NCBI RefSeq assembly: GCF_012927345.1
Contig: NZ_JABBGJ010000005.1
Span: forward strand, 62,001-126,000
Source: Paraburkholderia polaris
GTDB taxonomy: Bacteria > Pseudomonadota > Gammaproteobacteria > Burkholderiales > Burkholderiaceae
Reading direction: 5' to 3'
DNA: 64,000 nt
A model generated the notes under the pieces. That model searched no databases. It saw only the letters and a list, made by a program, of their open reading frames with translations, and was not told the origin of the DNA. Of the stretch, positions 16,473 to 25,783 are shown piece after piece. The stretch's first letter is position 1, and the number at the start of each line of letters is the position of its first letter. Made by a program: the position numbers and the translations under genes.

Positions 16473-18092
16473 TTGGAAACTCAAGTCATCATTGTCGGCG
16501 CGGGCCCGGTAGGACTGACACTTGCGATCGACCTTGGCAGGCGCGGCATAGCGTGTGTGCTTGTCGAGCAAAAGCCCAAGCCCCAGTTTCTGCCGAAGAT
16601 GGAGCGTTGCAACGCGCGGACCATGGAGATGTTTCGGCGGCTAGGCCTCGCGGACCGTATCCGGGCCGCCGGCATGCCCGAGGACGTTCCCATGGATGTC
16701 CAGATCATCCGCTCCATGGCGGAGCCGCCGATCCTGCGCTTGCCTTATCCATCGGTGGCGGAGGCTCTCGCGCTGACGCGCGCGAGCCACGACGGCAGCC
16801 TGCCGCTCGAACCCTATCAACTCATTTCGCAATACACCCTGGAGCCGCTTCTTCTCGAGGTAGCCGAGCAATTGCCAGCGGTCACGGTGATGCGCAGTAC
16901 GACGTTTCTGGAATTCGCCGAGCAGGACGGCGACGTTCTGGTAGCCGTCAATGACGCCGACGGTGCGAGAAGGATATTGAAGGCCGCCTACCTCGTGGGT
17001 TGCGATGGTGGCGCGAGTCCCGTGCGTAAGCAATTGGGTATCTGTCTGGAGGGCGAGGGCGACATTGCGCGGCTGAGGCAGGGCCTGTTCTACTGTGAGC
17101 AACTGGTCGAGCGGCTGCCGATGGGCAACGGACCGAGCCGGGGGCGGCACTATCTGGTAGCCGGCGGACCGCCGACCTTCATGATCATGCAGGATTCGAC
17201 GCGTCACTGGACGGTCCATTCCGCCGTCGAGAGCGATGACGAGATGCGACGGATGTTCGAGCGGATCATCGGCGTGCCGCTACCCTACGAGATGCTCTAT
17301 TGCGCGGAGTGGCGGCAGAACCTGCTGTTGGCCGAGCGCTATGGAGCGGGAAGGGTGTTTCTCGCGGGCGACGCGGTGCATCTGGTGATTCCTACTGGCG
17401 GTCTCGGCATGAACACCGGCGTTGGCGACGCCACCGATCTTGCCTGGAAGTTGGCCGCCACGCTGCAAGGGTGGGGCGGACCGGGATTGCTGGCCTCCTA
17501 CGAAGCTGAACGGCGCCAGATTGGCGAGCGGGTCGTCGGTGCATCGCGCTACGCGTCGCTAGGATATCGCGCCTGGCTGGCGGAGGTGCGCCCAAGCATC
17601 GGAGACGATACGCCCGCAGGGGTGGCGGCTCGCGCTCACCTTGTCGAAGTGGCGAACGTGCAGCAGCGCAAGTCGAACGAAATGATCGGCGCAGAGCTGG
17701 GTTATCGCTATGTCGATTCACCCATTATCGACAATGTGCCAGGCGGCCCGCAGCACGATCTGCGTGCGTATTTCCCCACGACCTGGCCGGGCGCGCGGCT
17801 TCCCCACATGTGGCTCACCGACGGAAGCGCCATCCAGGACCGGCTGCGCTCGGACCGCTACACGCTGATCGACGTCGTGGGTGGGCGCGATGCCAGGCCG
17901 CTTCTCGCCGCGTTCGAAGCGCTTGGCGCGCCGCTCGATGTGCTCGTGGTCCCGGATTCCGCGCTTCGCGCCGTCTACGAGCGCGACCTTGTCCTCGTCC
18001 GGCCTGACATGCATGTCGCGTGGCGCGGCGATCGACTTCCGCAGGCCGCCGATGATCTCGCCGCGAGAGTGATCGGACATAGCACCATGTAG
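16473..18092 (+). CDS. FAD-dependent aromatic monooxygenase (MhpA/PHBH-type)
   Basis: The 539-residue flavoprotein hydroxylase starts with TQVIIVGAGPVGLTLAIDLGR (shown here by its core GAGPVG). It then has YLVGCDGGASPVRKQLG (DG motif) and FLAGDAVHLVIPTGGLGMNT (GD motif), and ends with a thioredoxin-like domain containing TTWPGARLPHMWL. It is in the same superfamily as the monooxygenase at 2095 but distinct. The start is set at TTG 16473 because GGAG is seven bases upstream and the FAD motif follows at once; a GTG at 16419 would add 18 basic residues. A porin gene follows 86 bp downstream. It probably hydroxylates a phenolic acid; the exact substrate is unknown. Confidence 0.87.
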   Translation: METQVIIVGAGPVGLTLAIDLGRRGIACVLVEQKPKPQFLPKMERCNARTMEMFRRLGLADRIRAAGMPEDVPMDVQIIRSMAEPPILRLPYPSVAEALALTRASHDGSLPLEPYQLISQYTLEPLLLEVAEQLPAVTVMRSTTFLEFAEQDGDVLVAVNDADGARRILKAAYLVGCDGGASPVRKQLGICLEGEGDIARLRQGLFYCEQLVERLPMGNGPSRGRHYLVAGGPPTFMIMQDSTRHWTVHSAVESDDEMRRMFERIIGVPLPYEMLYCAEWRQNLLLAERYGAGRVFLAGDAVHLVIPTGGLGMNTGVGDATDLAWKLAATLQGWGGPGLLASYEAERRQIGERVVGASRYASLGYRAWLAEVRPSIGDDTPAGVAARAHLVEVANVQQRKSNEMIGAELGYRYVDSPIIDNVPGGPQHDLRAYFPTTWPGARLPHMWLTDGSAIQDRLRSDRYTLIDVVGGRDARPLLAAFEALGAPLDVLVVPDSALRAVYERDLVLVRPDMHVAWRGDRLPQAADDLAARVIGHSTM

Positions 18093-18178
18093 CACGCATC
18101 CGGTTCGATCAGCCGCCGCTGACCGAGCTTGGCTGTATCGCATGGATAGGAAATCTAAACAATATTGGAGGCGGACAA

Positions 18179-19330
18179 ATGAGCTCACGGTTGAATCGGG
18201 AAAGAGGTGGCCATGCATGGCGCCAGGTGGCTGGGGGAGCGTTCTCGTTTCTTGCGGCATTTGCGCCGAGCGCGTCGCACGCGCAGAGTTCTGTCACCCT
18301 GTATGGGATCATCGATACCGGCGTTGAATATGTGACGAACATCGGTCCTCAGAAGTCCAGTTCAGTGCACATGCCGTCTCTCACGGCCTCGCTACCTTCA
18401 TTGTGGGGTCTTCGTGGCAAAGAGGATATGGGTGGTGGTCTGAGTGCGGTCTTTGTATTGGAGTCGGGTTTTGCTCCAGCACAGGGCTCGCTGAATCAAG
18501 GGGGACGTCTGTTTGGCAGGCAGGCCTATGTCGGGCTTGCCGGGCGGTGGGGGACGTTGACCCTCGGTCGGCAATATTCGCAAATTTTCTGGGCGGCACT
18601 AACGGGCGACACGCTCGCGCCGAATATCTATGGCGCCGGCGATCTGGACCCCTACTTGACCCAGCCGCGCGTTGACAATTCGATCGCCTATTCCTTCACG
18701 TCGTCGGGACTGACCGTGGGCGTGACGTATTCGCTCGGACGTGACGCGGTGGATAGTGCGCCGGCCGGAGGGTGCGCCGGTCAATCGCCGACTGACTGGC
18801 GGGCCTGCAAGGCGATGTCAGCCATGGTGAAATATGATGCGGGGAAATGGGGCGTGGCGGCGGCCATCGACCGCAACTACGGTGGGGGTGGCACCGGTTC
18901 GCCCCTGCCACTTAGCTCGCAAACCGATACACGCGCCCTCATCGATGGCTACGTGAAGTTTGGCAACTCGACTATCGGCGCGGGATTCCAACATCGAATC
19001 AATCACGGAGAGCAGACACCGACCATTTTCGACGCGACCAGCAACTACTGGTGGATCGGTGGCTCCTATTTTCCCCGCCCGGATATTGCGCTTGACGCGC
19101 AGTTCGGCCGTATCACCGTGAGTGACCACACCGCCGGGGGCTCCGTGATCGCCGCGCGCGCGATGTATTTATTGTCCAAGCGCACCTCGGTGTACGTCAC
19201 GGCAGGGCGTGTGTTCAACCAGCGCAAAGGAGCGTTCTCGATTGATGGCGGTGTGGTCCCGCCCGCTTCGACGCCACTGCCAGGTGTGGATCAAACCGGT
19301 GCGATGGTGGGTATTCGCCACTTGTTCTAA
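18179..19330 (+). CDS. Gram-negative porin (Burkholderiales OmpC-like)
   Basis: The 383-residue outer-membrane protein has a signal peptide ending SHAQ and a mature start QSSVTLYGIIDTGVEYV. It has the internal LFGRQAYVGLAGRWGTLTLGRQ strand-loop pattern (abbreviated), and it ends with the outer-membrane signature VGIRHLF with a terminal Phe. GGAGG lies upstream of ATG 18179. Trimeric porins of this family form diffusion channels for small anionic solutes. Following a monooxygenase gene, it may aid uptake of the aromatic substrate. Confidence 0.92.
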   Translation: MSSRLNRERGGHAWRQVAGGAFSFLAAFAPSASHAQSSVTLYGIIDTGVEYVTNIGPQKSSSVHMPSLTASLPSLWGLRGKEDMGGGLSAVFVLESGFAPAQGSLNQGGRLFGRQAYVGLAGRWGTLTLGRQYSQIFWAALTGDTLAPNIYGAGDLDPYLTQPRVDNSIAYSFTSSGLTVGVTYSLGRDAVDSAPAGGCAGQSPTDWRACKAMSAMVKYDAGKWGVAAAIDRNYGGGGTGSPLPLSSQTDTRALIDGYVKFGNSTIGAGFQHRINHGEQTPTIFDATSNYWWIGGSYFPRPDIALDAQFGRITVSDHTAGGSVIAARAMYLLSKRTSVYVTAGRVFNQRKGAFSIDGGVVPPASTPLPGVDQTGAMVGIRHLF

Positions 19331-19393
19331 ATGGCCGGCGGCTGCTCGATGTGCTGCATCGGCCGCTTGAACCCGCCACGGTCACCAGGGTGC

Positions 19394-20233
19394 TCAAGCG
19401 CCCGTGCTATCCCACAGCGGCGCAAGACCGGGCGGATTGACAATCCGGCTGCCTGTCGTCGCCAATGCGTGTATGGCGGCCATGTCCGCACTATCCAACT
19501 CAAAGTCGAATACCGCGATGTTTTCTGCCAGCCGATCGATCCGCGTGGTTCTCGAAAGTGCCACAATGCCCCGCTGTTGAACAAGCCACCGTAAGACGAT
19601 CTGGGCGAGGGTCTTGTCGTGACGGGCCGCGATCTCCTTGAGCGTTGGGTCCGAGAACACGCGGCCAACCGCCATGCCGCAATATCCTGTCACGGCAAGC
19701 CCAGCCTGACGCGTGCTTTCGATGAGCAAGGACTGGTTCAAATACGGATGGTATTCGAACTGATTTGTGACCAGCGGAGTTGCCGAGAGCCGGATAGCTT
19801 CGGTCATCAGTGCACGGTTAAAATTGCTGACACCTATATGCCGGACCTTGCCGGCGCGCACGACCGCATTGAGCTCCCCGATCTGTTCGGCGAGCGGCAC
19901 ATCCGATCCCCCCGGCCAGTGCAGCAGGAGTAGGTCGATGTAGTCCGTCTTGAGCTTGCGCAGGCTCTCGTTGACGGACGCATCGAACCGTCTTGCGGAG
20001 TAGTTGCTGACCCAGACCTTGGTCGTCAGAAATATTTCGCTTCTCGGGATGCCGGATGCGGCGACGCTGTCGCCGACCTCGGCCTCGTTACCGTAGATTT
20101 GCGCGGTGTCGATATGACGGAAGCCGGCACGCAGGGCTGCGGGGACCGTTCGATAGATATCGTCGCCGCTCATCCCGTAGGTGCCAAAACCTATGGCCGG
20201 AATGGCCGCGTTACCTGCATGGACGGTTTGCAT
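19394..20233 (-). CDS. Aldo/keto reductase (DkgA/DkgB-like)
   Basis: The 279-residue protein has the AKR barrel signatures: GFRHIDTAQIYGNEAEVG with catalytic Asp and Tyr, FLTTKVWVSN with the Lys, LLLLHWPGG with the His, and VRHIGVSNFNRALM. Length and order are normal for 2,5-diketo-gluconate reductase-type enzymes, which reduce aldehydes and ketones with NADPH. It lies 245 bp downstream of a porin gene on the same strand. A role in detoxifying aldehyde intermediates is plausible but not shown. Confidence 0.9.
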   Translation of the reverse strand: MQTVHAGNAAIPAIGFGTYGMSGDDIYRTVPAALRAGFRHIDTAQIYGNEAEVGDSVAASGIPRSEIFLTTKVWVSNYSARRFDASVNESLRKLKTDYIDLLLLHWPGGSDVPLAEQIGELNAVVRAGKVRHIGVSNFNRALMTEAIRLSATPLVTNQFEYHPYLNQSLLIESTRQAGLAVTGYCGMAVGRVFSDPTLKEIAARHDKTLAQIVLRWLVQQRGIVALSRTTRIDRLAENIAVFDFELDSADMAAIHALATTGSRIVNPPGLAPLWDSTGA

Positions 20234-20478
20234 GAACTATTCCTTATTGACTAGCCGGGACACCCGTACAACGGGGCAGGCAGCCGAACGACGTAATGGA
20301 CTCAATGGTGCGGCCGGCGAAAGAAATCGACCTCTCGACGGCCCCTCGACGTGTGATCTCGTGGAAGCGTAAGCGATGGCTCGTCCGGAAAGAAGCCTAT
20401 ATGTTTCGATTTTATCTATCGTCGTGGACGATACATATCAGGCAGTATTTCTTCAGATCAATTGCACACATTGCATGC

Positions 20479-21570
20479 CTAAAAGAAGTGCTGGATACCA
20501 ATCGAGACACCAGTGGTAGACCGGCCGGATGCCACGCCGGCGCCCGTGAGCGAGGCAACGCTATTGGCGCCCGACGCGTGTTGATAGGTCACCTGCTGGT
20601 AGACGGTCGTTCTTTTCGAGAGGAGGTAAGAGTTCGAGAGGGTAATGGTCTTCCAGTTTCCGCCGTCGAGATTTTCCACCCATCCGCCAATCGCGAGGAC
20701 ATCATCGGGTTTGATCGTCCAGTTCGCACCGGCGTCAACGGTGTTGGCGTTACCCTGGCCAGTCGCCAATGTGAGGCGCGACTGCGTAAACGTGGCGTGC
20801 AGGAGCACATTTTTCAACTGGTACGATGCCCCGAGTCCCCAATTGACGAGCTTGTTGGCAACCACGCCTTCGGCCTGAGGAAGTGCGGTCCCAAACAGCG
20901 ACGGAAGACCGATAAAGCTGGAAAGTTCCAGAAAACGATCGTTCTCGTTCGCGTACGTGGCTGCCAGACTCAGCGACCCTCCCTTGTACTGGACAAAGAA
21001 AGAGTAGTCCCTGCTTTCGCTGAAATTGCCGGGCACATTTCCAAATGCAAATTCCGCCCCGGCGGAGAACCCGCCAAGGGTCGGGCTCACATATTTCACC
21101 GCATTGTTGAACTGGAAGAAGTTGGCGATTTCATCCAGGTTGCCCACGTGAAGCGAGAGAATGTTGCCGAGCAGGAAAGGCGTTTGATAATTGGACAGAA
21201 CGTCATACATGAAGCTGGGTTGGTGACCAAGCGTCAATGTTCCATAGGTGTCCGACTGCAGTCCAACGTACGCCTTCCTGTTGAATAGCGTCCCGGGAAC
21301 AAGTTGCCGGCCGTTGTTCAGCAAGTACTCGTTCTGAAGATCGAAAATGGTGCGTAGCCCGCCACCGAGGTCCTCAACGCCCTTCAAGCCGAAAATGTCG
21401 GGTGAGTGCGTGTTTGCCTCCTGGAATAGAGCGTGTCCTCCGACGTTGCTAATGTACTGTACCGCAGTGTCTGCAATGCCATATAAGGTCACGCTGGATT
21501 GCGCGTTGGCGGCACTCGTCACAGAAAGCGCGACGACTGCGCCTGCCACCGTACGTCCAAAAATTGCCAT
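20479..21570 (-). CDS. Gram-negative porin (second copy)
   Basis: The 363-residue porin has a signal peptide (VALSVTSAANAQ), a mature start QSSVTLYGIADTAVQYI, the conserved FGLKGVEDLGGGLRTIFDLQ segment and the C-terminal VSIGIQHFF. It differs substantially from the porins at 18179 and 38033, so it is not a recent duplicate. GGAGACAAGG precedes the ATG. It is divergent from the IclR gene at 21853; the 282-bp gap contains the IclR-box candidate at 21727-21743, so the porin may belong to the IclR regulon. Confidence 0.92.
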   Translation of the reverse strand: MAIFGRTVAGAVVALSVTSAANAQSSVTLYGIADTAVQYISNVGGHALFQEANTHSPDIFGLKGVEDLGGGLRTIFDLQNEYLLNNGRQLVPGTLFNRKAYVGLQSDTYGTLTLGHQPSFMYDVLSNYQTPFLLGNILSLHVGNLDEIANFFQFNNAVKYVSPTLGGFSAGAEFAFGNVPGNFSESRDYSFFVQYKGGSLSLAATYANENDRFLELSSFIGLPSLFGTALPQAEGVVANKLVNWGLGASYQLKNVLLHATFTQSRLTLATGQGNANTVDAGANWTIKPDDVLAIGGWVENLDGGNWKTITLSNSYLLSKRTTVYQQVTYQHASGANSVASLTGAGVASGRSTTGVSIGIQHFF

Positions 21571-21726
21571 GCCTTGTCTCCGAACCGGTTGTTTCTCTTC
21601 CGAAGAAGTTATTTGAATAAAAGGAAGGGTAGAAAATGTGTACTACTGATGAATGAGGTGCTAAGAATTCAGACGTTTGTTCTCGCCGCTCGCTTGCCCC
21701 GAATCGCCTCTGCTTGTTGGTGTTGC

Positions 21727-21743
21727 ATTCAACAATAATGAAT
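21727..21743. promoter_or_regulatory. Candidate IclR operator ATTCA-N7-TGAAT between the porin and iclR
   Basis: The core TTCAACAATAATGAA is shared, with one change, with 28767-28781 upstream of the crotonase operon. It lies about 110 bp before the iclR start and about 160 bp before the divergent porin start. Confidence 0.55.
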
Positions 21744-21852
21744 GAGATAATCTATGTTGAACACTATAGGGCCGCCCCTAGCCGTGTCAACACGACGACG
21801 GTCCGTGGAAACCCGGGGCGGCGATTTTTTGTGACTTCCATAAGGCCGAAGA

Positions 21853-22629
21853 ATGACCAATGTGACTGCGAGGCGCGGCATTCAGTCTGTCGAGATTGCG
21901 TTCCGAATTCTTTCGGCGTTGCAGACCAGCGAGCGTGCACTCCCTCTCAAGGAGATTGCTGCGCTGTCCGAACTTTCGCCGAGTGCGACGAGCAACTACA
22001 TGATCAGTCTGGTGCGGACTGGGCTTGCGTCGCCGGACGAAAAACCGGGGTGCTACAAGCTCGGACCGGCGTCGCTTGCTTTGGGCATGAGCGCGATCAA
22101 CCAGCTGGACGGATTCGATATCGTTCGTCGGGAAGTGATCGCCTTGCGGGAAGCAACCCTGAGTGGCGCGGCCGTGACCGCATGGACCGAAGATGGACCG
22201 GTTAGTCTCTTTAAGCAGGAGGGGCAGACGCGCAGTATTCTCGAGCTGAGAACAGGCCTGATTCCGCTGGTTACAACCGCTGCGGGCAAGCTGTTCATTG
22301 CCTGCCTTCAGTCTGCGCGAACCGACGATCTCATCAGCCGCGAACTGTCCGCGGAACAGGAATGGAGTCCGGCTTCCTTGCGGGAAGAAGCGATCACTGA
22401 ATTGCGCAATTGTGGCTTCACAACGATTCATCGCGGGGACATGGGTTATGTGTCTGTCGCGGCCCCGATCTGGGACAGGGACGGAGATCTCCGATTTGCC
22501 ATCAGTCTCATCGGATCGTCGGCAACACTGAACACGGAAGTTGAAGGTAAAGCGATCAAGGCGCTACTCGATAGCGCGGCTCGAGCGACGGTTGCACTGG
22601 GCGGAAAGGCCCCCAGCAAAATTGGGTAG
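21853..22629 (+). CDS. IclR family transcriptional regulator
   Basis: The 258-residue protein has an N-terminal winged helix (SVEIAFRILSALQTSERALP, then LKEIAALSELSPSATSNYMI and the wing PDEKPGCYKLG). The C-terminal IclR effector domain contains TAWTEDGPVSLFKQEG and TTAAGKLFIA. Residue composition and length are normal. AAGG precedes the start with seven-base spacing. It lies beside the minus-strand catabolic operon 22689-28692. A shared palindrome at 21727 and 28766 suggests it controls itself and that operon. Confidence 0.9.
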   Translation: MTNVTARRGIQSVEIAFRILSALQTSERALPLKEIAALSELSPSATSNYMISLVRTGLASPDEKPGCYKLGPASLALGMSAINQLDGFDIVRREVIALREATLSGAAVTAWTEDGPVSLFKQEGQTRSILELRTGLIPLVTTAAGKLFIACLQSARTDDLISRELSAEQEWSPASLREEAITELRNCGFTTIHRGDMGYVSVAAPIWDRDGDLRFAISLIGSSATLNTEVEGKAIKALLDSAARATVALGGKAPSKIG

Positions 22630-22688
22630 AAGCGAGGCGCGAGGGCAGCGGCTCGCGCCGCGGCCTCCTCATTGCGTCCATCCTTCCG

Positions 22689-23609
22689 TCAGTCAGTCCC
22701 GGCTGTGGCCGCTGCCAACACGATGGAATTGAATGCCTCCGGTGCTTCAAGCTTCGGCATGTGGCCGATTGCATCGAGTACGTGGAGTGTCGAATCGTGA
22801 GCAGCCTCGTGAATCGGTCTGGCATGGTCGTCAATTGGCGCCACGCGGTCCAGGTTGCCGATAATGACGGAGACGGGCGCCTGGATCGAAGAAACGACAG
22901 ATGGCGTATACGTGGAGAAGAGCATATCCACGGCGTGTTCCCACCCTTTCGGGGTCACCGCGTCTCTCAGCCGTGAAACGACCGCGCGAACCAGGGGGCC
23001 GGCGTTCGGAGCGACCAGCGCGTTGACCACAGCGGCGCGCGCCTCGGGCGATTGTGCGGCTGCGCTTCGTATCAGGACTTCTCGTGCCGCGTTGCGCTCT
23101 GTACCGGATAGATGTCCTCTCGCAACATTGGGCGCGCTCAATACGAGGGCGTTCGTAGCCGACGGGTACCGCGCCGCGAACGTTGCAGCAATGACACTCC
23201 CCCATGAACTGCCTACCACGGTTGCACGCGATATGCCGAGCGCGGACAGCAGGGCCATGAGCACATCCGCGTAGTCTGCGGCGGCCGGCATGCGGATCGC
23301 AAAGGGGCTGCTTTGTCCATAGCCGGGGGCGTCCCATGCAATCACCCGATGGCTCGTGCTCAGTGCGGCGAACTGCGCGCGGTATCCCGCCGAGCTCGAA
23401 CCAATGCCATGCAGTAGCACGATGGTTGGCGCGCGCACGTCGCCGGCAGCCCGATACGCGATGACCCGTTTATCGCCGAGCGTGGGGAGATTCAATGGCG
23501 CCTGTTCGACGGCGGGCAACGCAGATTCAAGTAGATGGCTATCTGTTTCAGTCATGATTGGAGTTGGCCGATTTATCAGTCGCTTTAACTTGGGAAAATG
23601 CCCACTCAC
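22689..23609 (-). CDS. Alpha/beta hydrolase
   Basis: The 306-residue hydrolase has the oxyanion region VLLHGIGSSSAGYRAQF, the nucleophile elbow VVGSSWGSVIAATFA (Ser in GxSxG form SSWGS), a late Asp in VIIGNLDRVAPIDDHA, and the catalytic His in DAIGHMPKLEAP. It starts with GTG 23609 overlapping the upstream TGA stop (GTGA), which implies translational coupling; an internal ATG at 23555 is possible. As the last gene of the IclR-linked operon it may hydrolyse a ring-cleavage product, ester or lactone. I cannot name the substrate. Confidence 0.88.
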   Translation of the reverse strand: MSGHFPKLKRLINRPTPIMTETDSHLLESALPAVEQAPLNLPTLGDKRVIAYRAAGDVRAPTIVLLHGIGSSSAGYRAQFAALSTSHRVIAWDAPGYGQSSPFAIRMPAAADYADVLMALLSALGISRATVVGSSWGSVIAATFAARYPSATNALVLSAPNVARGHLSGTERNAAREVLIRSAAAQSPEARAAVVNALVAPNAGPLVRAVVSRLRDAVTPKGWEHAVDMLFSTYTPSVVSSIQAPVSVIIGNLDRVAPIDDHARPIHEAAHDSTLHVLDAIGHMPKLEAPEAFNSIVLAAATAGTD

Positions 23610-24715
23610 GCTTCTCTCAATGCAGCGGAGATCTCATGCGCGGCGTCCTTGAGGGCTTCCGCACAAGGGCCGTCAGCCGCGGCGTCGAAATGCTCTGCGG
23701 GGCCGATTGCGGTCAGTGCCAGCACGGCCAGTCCGCTCGGGGAAAGAATGGGCACGCTGATGGCGTTGGCGAGCACCCGGTCGTCATAAAACGGGCCGGG
23801 GCGCCTCGTCGCGACATGCGAAGCCCTTACGGATTCAAGTTCGCTTGCGAGTGATTCCGCGGTGTGGGGCAGTTCGTCAGACGCCTGGCGCCCGTTATCG
23901 CGCAACTCCGCGTTCACGAATCGATCGACTGCTTCGGGCGGAAGGAACGCCGCCAGCGCCAACCCCGAAGCGGAGGACGTTACCGGAAGCACCAGCCCCA
24001 GCGGCAGATCGGCGGCCACCGGCGTGGTTGCGGCTTGCCACGCGATTACCGTGGGACCGTGATTGCCCCACGCTGCCAGCGCAAGTGTTTTGTCCAGCGT
24101 ATGCGCGAGCCGCAACATGGCGCGGCCGGCCAGCCGGACCGCATGTGGCTGCGATTTCATCGCACCCTCCGTTCCGACCGGCACGCGGCCGAGGTCGTGC
24201 GGGTCGGCGACCAGATACTGCCCGCCACCGAATGCCAGCGACCGCCGCGCGCTCTGGCGAATGGAATCCACCGATCCGACGAAAATCACATGGTCTCCGC
24301 CTGGATAGCGGGAAACCACCTTGCATTCCAGCCATGCGCTGCAATCGCGCAGTAGCGGCAGCCCACCGACGCCGAGGTCATAGTCGATGCCGGAGAATTT
24401 TTCCGACGAGCGCGTCGCAAAGTGATTGGCGAGTTCGTATTGGTGCTCGGCCAGGATGTTGATCGTGAATCGCTCGGCATCCTTGAAAGCCGAATGGCTT
24501 CCCGCTGATGTCGCCTGACTCCATAAAACGAGAGGCGGGTCCAACGAGACCGAGGAGAACGAATTGACCGTGAGGCCGTGCATGCCTCCCTCGGCATCGC
24601 GCGTGGTGACCACGGTGACACCGGTTACAAACGACCCGAGCACGTCTCTTAGCTGACGTTTGTCGAACGTCCTGATTGAAGGACGTTCGTGGTCTAACAG
24701 AATGCTTCCATTCAT
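23606..24715 (-). CDS. Flavin reductase fused to an IclR-type effector-binding domain
   Basis: The 369-residue protein has two parts. Residues about 15-170 are a flavin reductase (RutF/HpaC-like) domain with LRDVLGSFVTGVTVVTT, GLTVNSFSSVSLDPPLVLW and the GDHVIFVGSV motif. Residues about 190-369 resemble the ligand-binding half of IclR regulators (LRLAHTLDKTLALAAWG, then LGLVLPVTSSASGLALAAFL) with no DNA-binding domain. It overlaps the monooxygenase gene at its start (ATGA) and the hydrolase at its end (GTGA). It should supply reduced FMN to the luciferase-like monooxygenase at 24712, and the extra domain could make reduction depend on substrate binding. Confidence 0.85.
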   Translation of the reverse strand: MNGSILLDHERPSIRTFDKRQLRDVLGSFVTGVTVVTTRDAEGGMHGLTVNSFSSVSLDPPLVLWSQATSAGSHSAFKDAERFTINILAEHQYELANHFATRSSEKFSGIDYDLGVGGLPLLRDCSAWLECKVVSRYPGGDHVIFVGSVDSIRQSARRSLAFGGGQYLVADPHDLGRVPVGTEGAMKSQPHAVRLAGRAMLRLAHTLDKTLALAAWGNHGPTVIAWQAATTPVAADLPLGLVLPVTSSASGLALAAFLPPEAVDRFVNAELRDNGRQASDELPHTAESLASELESVRASHVATRRPGPFYDDRVLANAISVPILSPSGLAVLALTAIGPAEHFDAAADGPCAEALKDAAHEISAALREA

Positions 24716-25734
24716 GACAGAACCTTTTGCGCCTCGCTGAACGCCGGCATGATCGACTCGTGAAACAGCCCGATCGATGTCTTTGCTTCGGTAACGGACA
24801 TGTCCCCGAACATGAAGGTTCCGATGAGGTAGTTGAAGCCACTGTCGTGCGCCTGCTCCAGCAGCTTTTCACGAACGGTTTCCGGCCGGCCCACTACCGC
24901 GAGGCCCGATTCGATGAGCGGCTCGATCGTCGGCGGAAGCTTTTGGTTGACCGGTTCGGTCCCGTGCTTCTTCCAGAGCCTGGAAAAGTTCGGATAGAAG
25001 ACCGACCATGCTCGCGAGGCAATTTCCATGGCCTCCTGGTCCGTTTCCGCGACAACAATATAGCGATTCACGCCGATGAGCGGCTCAGCGGCGGACGGAT
25101 GGCGTTTGGCGAATTCTTCGCGATATCGGTCGGTGATGGCTCGGACTCGCTGGACCGGGCCAGCGCACACGATGTTCATCTTCTCCTGGGCCGGCCATAC
25201 CGTCGACTCCGGCGACGCCAGCGCGTACCAGGTCGGAGGGGGTGTCTGCAGCGGCTTGAGTTCGATCGGCATGTCGTTGAACTGCCAGAACGTCCCCTTA
25301 TAGTCGAGGGTGTCCGAACTGAGATACCGCTTGATGATTTCATACGACTCGACGTATCGGGCTTGCGCCGTGGCCGGATCGATGCCGAGCGCCTCGATTT
25401 CGTGGGGCGAGGCGCCGCGGCCCACGCCATACTCCAGGCGGCCGCCGCTCAGATTGTCGAGCATGCAAATTTCTTCGGCAAGACGCACGGGGTGATGGAT
25501 CGGGAGAATGTAGACGAGCGGAGACAGGCGCAGTTTTTTGGTGCGCTGCGCGGCAGCGGCAAGAAACACGCTTTGCGACGGGCAAGCGCTCAGCGTGGTC
25601 GCATGGTGTTCCGACATGTGATAGGCATGGAAACCGAGCCTGTCGTAGAGCTCGATAATCTGCATTCTGTCTTCGTACTGCTTATGAATAGGCAGACCAT
25701 TGCGATCGTTTTGGTCAAATATACCGAATTTCAT
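24712..25734 (-). CDS. Luciferase-like (LLM class) flavin-dependent monooxygenase
   Basis: The 340-residue protein is a bacterial-luciferase-fold monooxygenase using reduced FMN and O2. It opens with MKFGIFDQNDRNGLP and has GFHAYHMSEHHATTLS, LRLSPLVYILPIHHPVRLAE and DNLSGGRLEYGVGRGASPHE, the class signatures. A longer frame opens upstream at 25848, but ATG 25734 gives the canonical N-terminus. Its stop overlaps the flavin reductase start by 4 bp, the arrangement of a two-component monooxygenase. The substrate probably derives from the CoA-ligase/crotonase steps encoded upstream. Confidence 0.9.
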   Translation of the reverse strand: MKFGIFDQNDRNGLPIHKQYEDRMQIIELYDRLGFHAYHMSEHHATTLSACPSQSVFLAAAAQRTKKLRLSPLVYILPIHHPVRLAEEICMLDNLSGGRLEYGVGRGASPHEIEALGIDPATAQARYVESYEIIKRYLSSDTLDYKGTFWQFNDMPIELKPLQTPPPTWYALASPESTVWPAQEKMNIVCAGPVQRVRAITDRYREEFAKRHPSAAEPLIGVNRYIVVAETDQEAMEIASRAWSVFYPNFSRLWKKHGTEPVNQKLPPTIEPLIESGLAVVGRPETVREKLLEQAHDSGFNYLIGTFMFGDMSVTEAKTSIGLFHESIMPAFSEAQKVLS

Positions 25735-25783
25735 GGTTTTTCCAGTAAGGTGCGAATTGAGTGATCTTCCGACTTGGCGCGAC

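Noticed and set aside
20296..21288. Plus-strand open frame across the second porin
   Set aside because: It is antisense to a complete porin with signal peptide and terminal Phe.
24727..25764. Plus-strand open frame opposite the LLM monooxygenase
   Set aside because: It is a shadow; the minus-strand gene has class motifs and operon overlaps.
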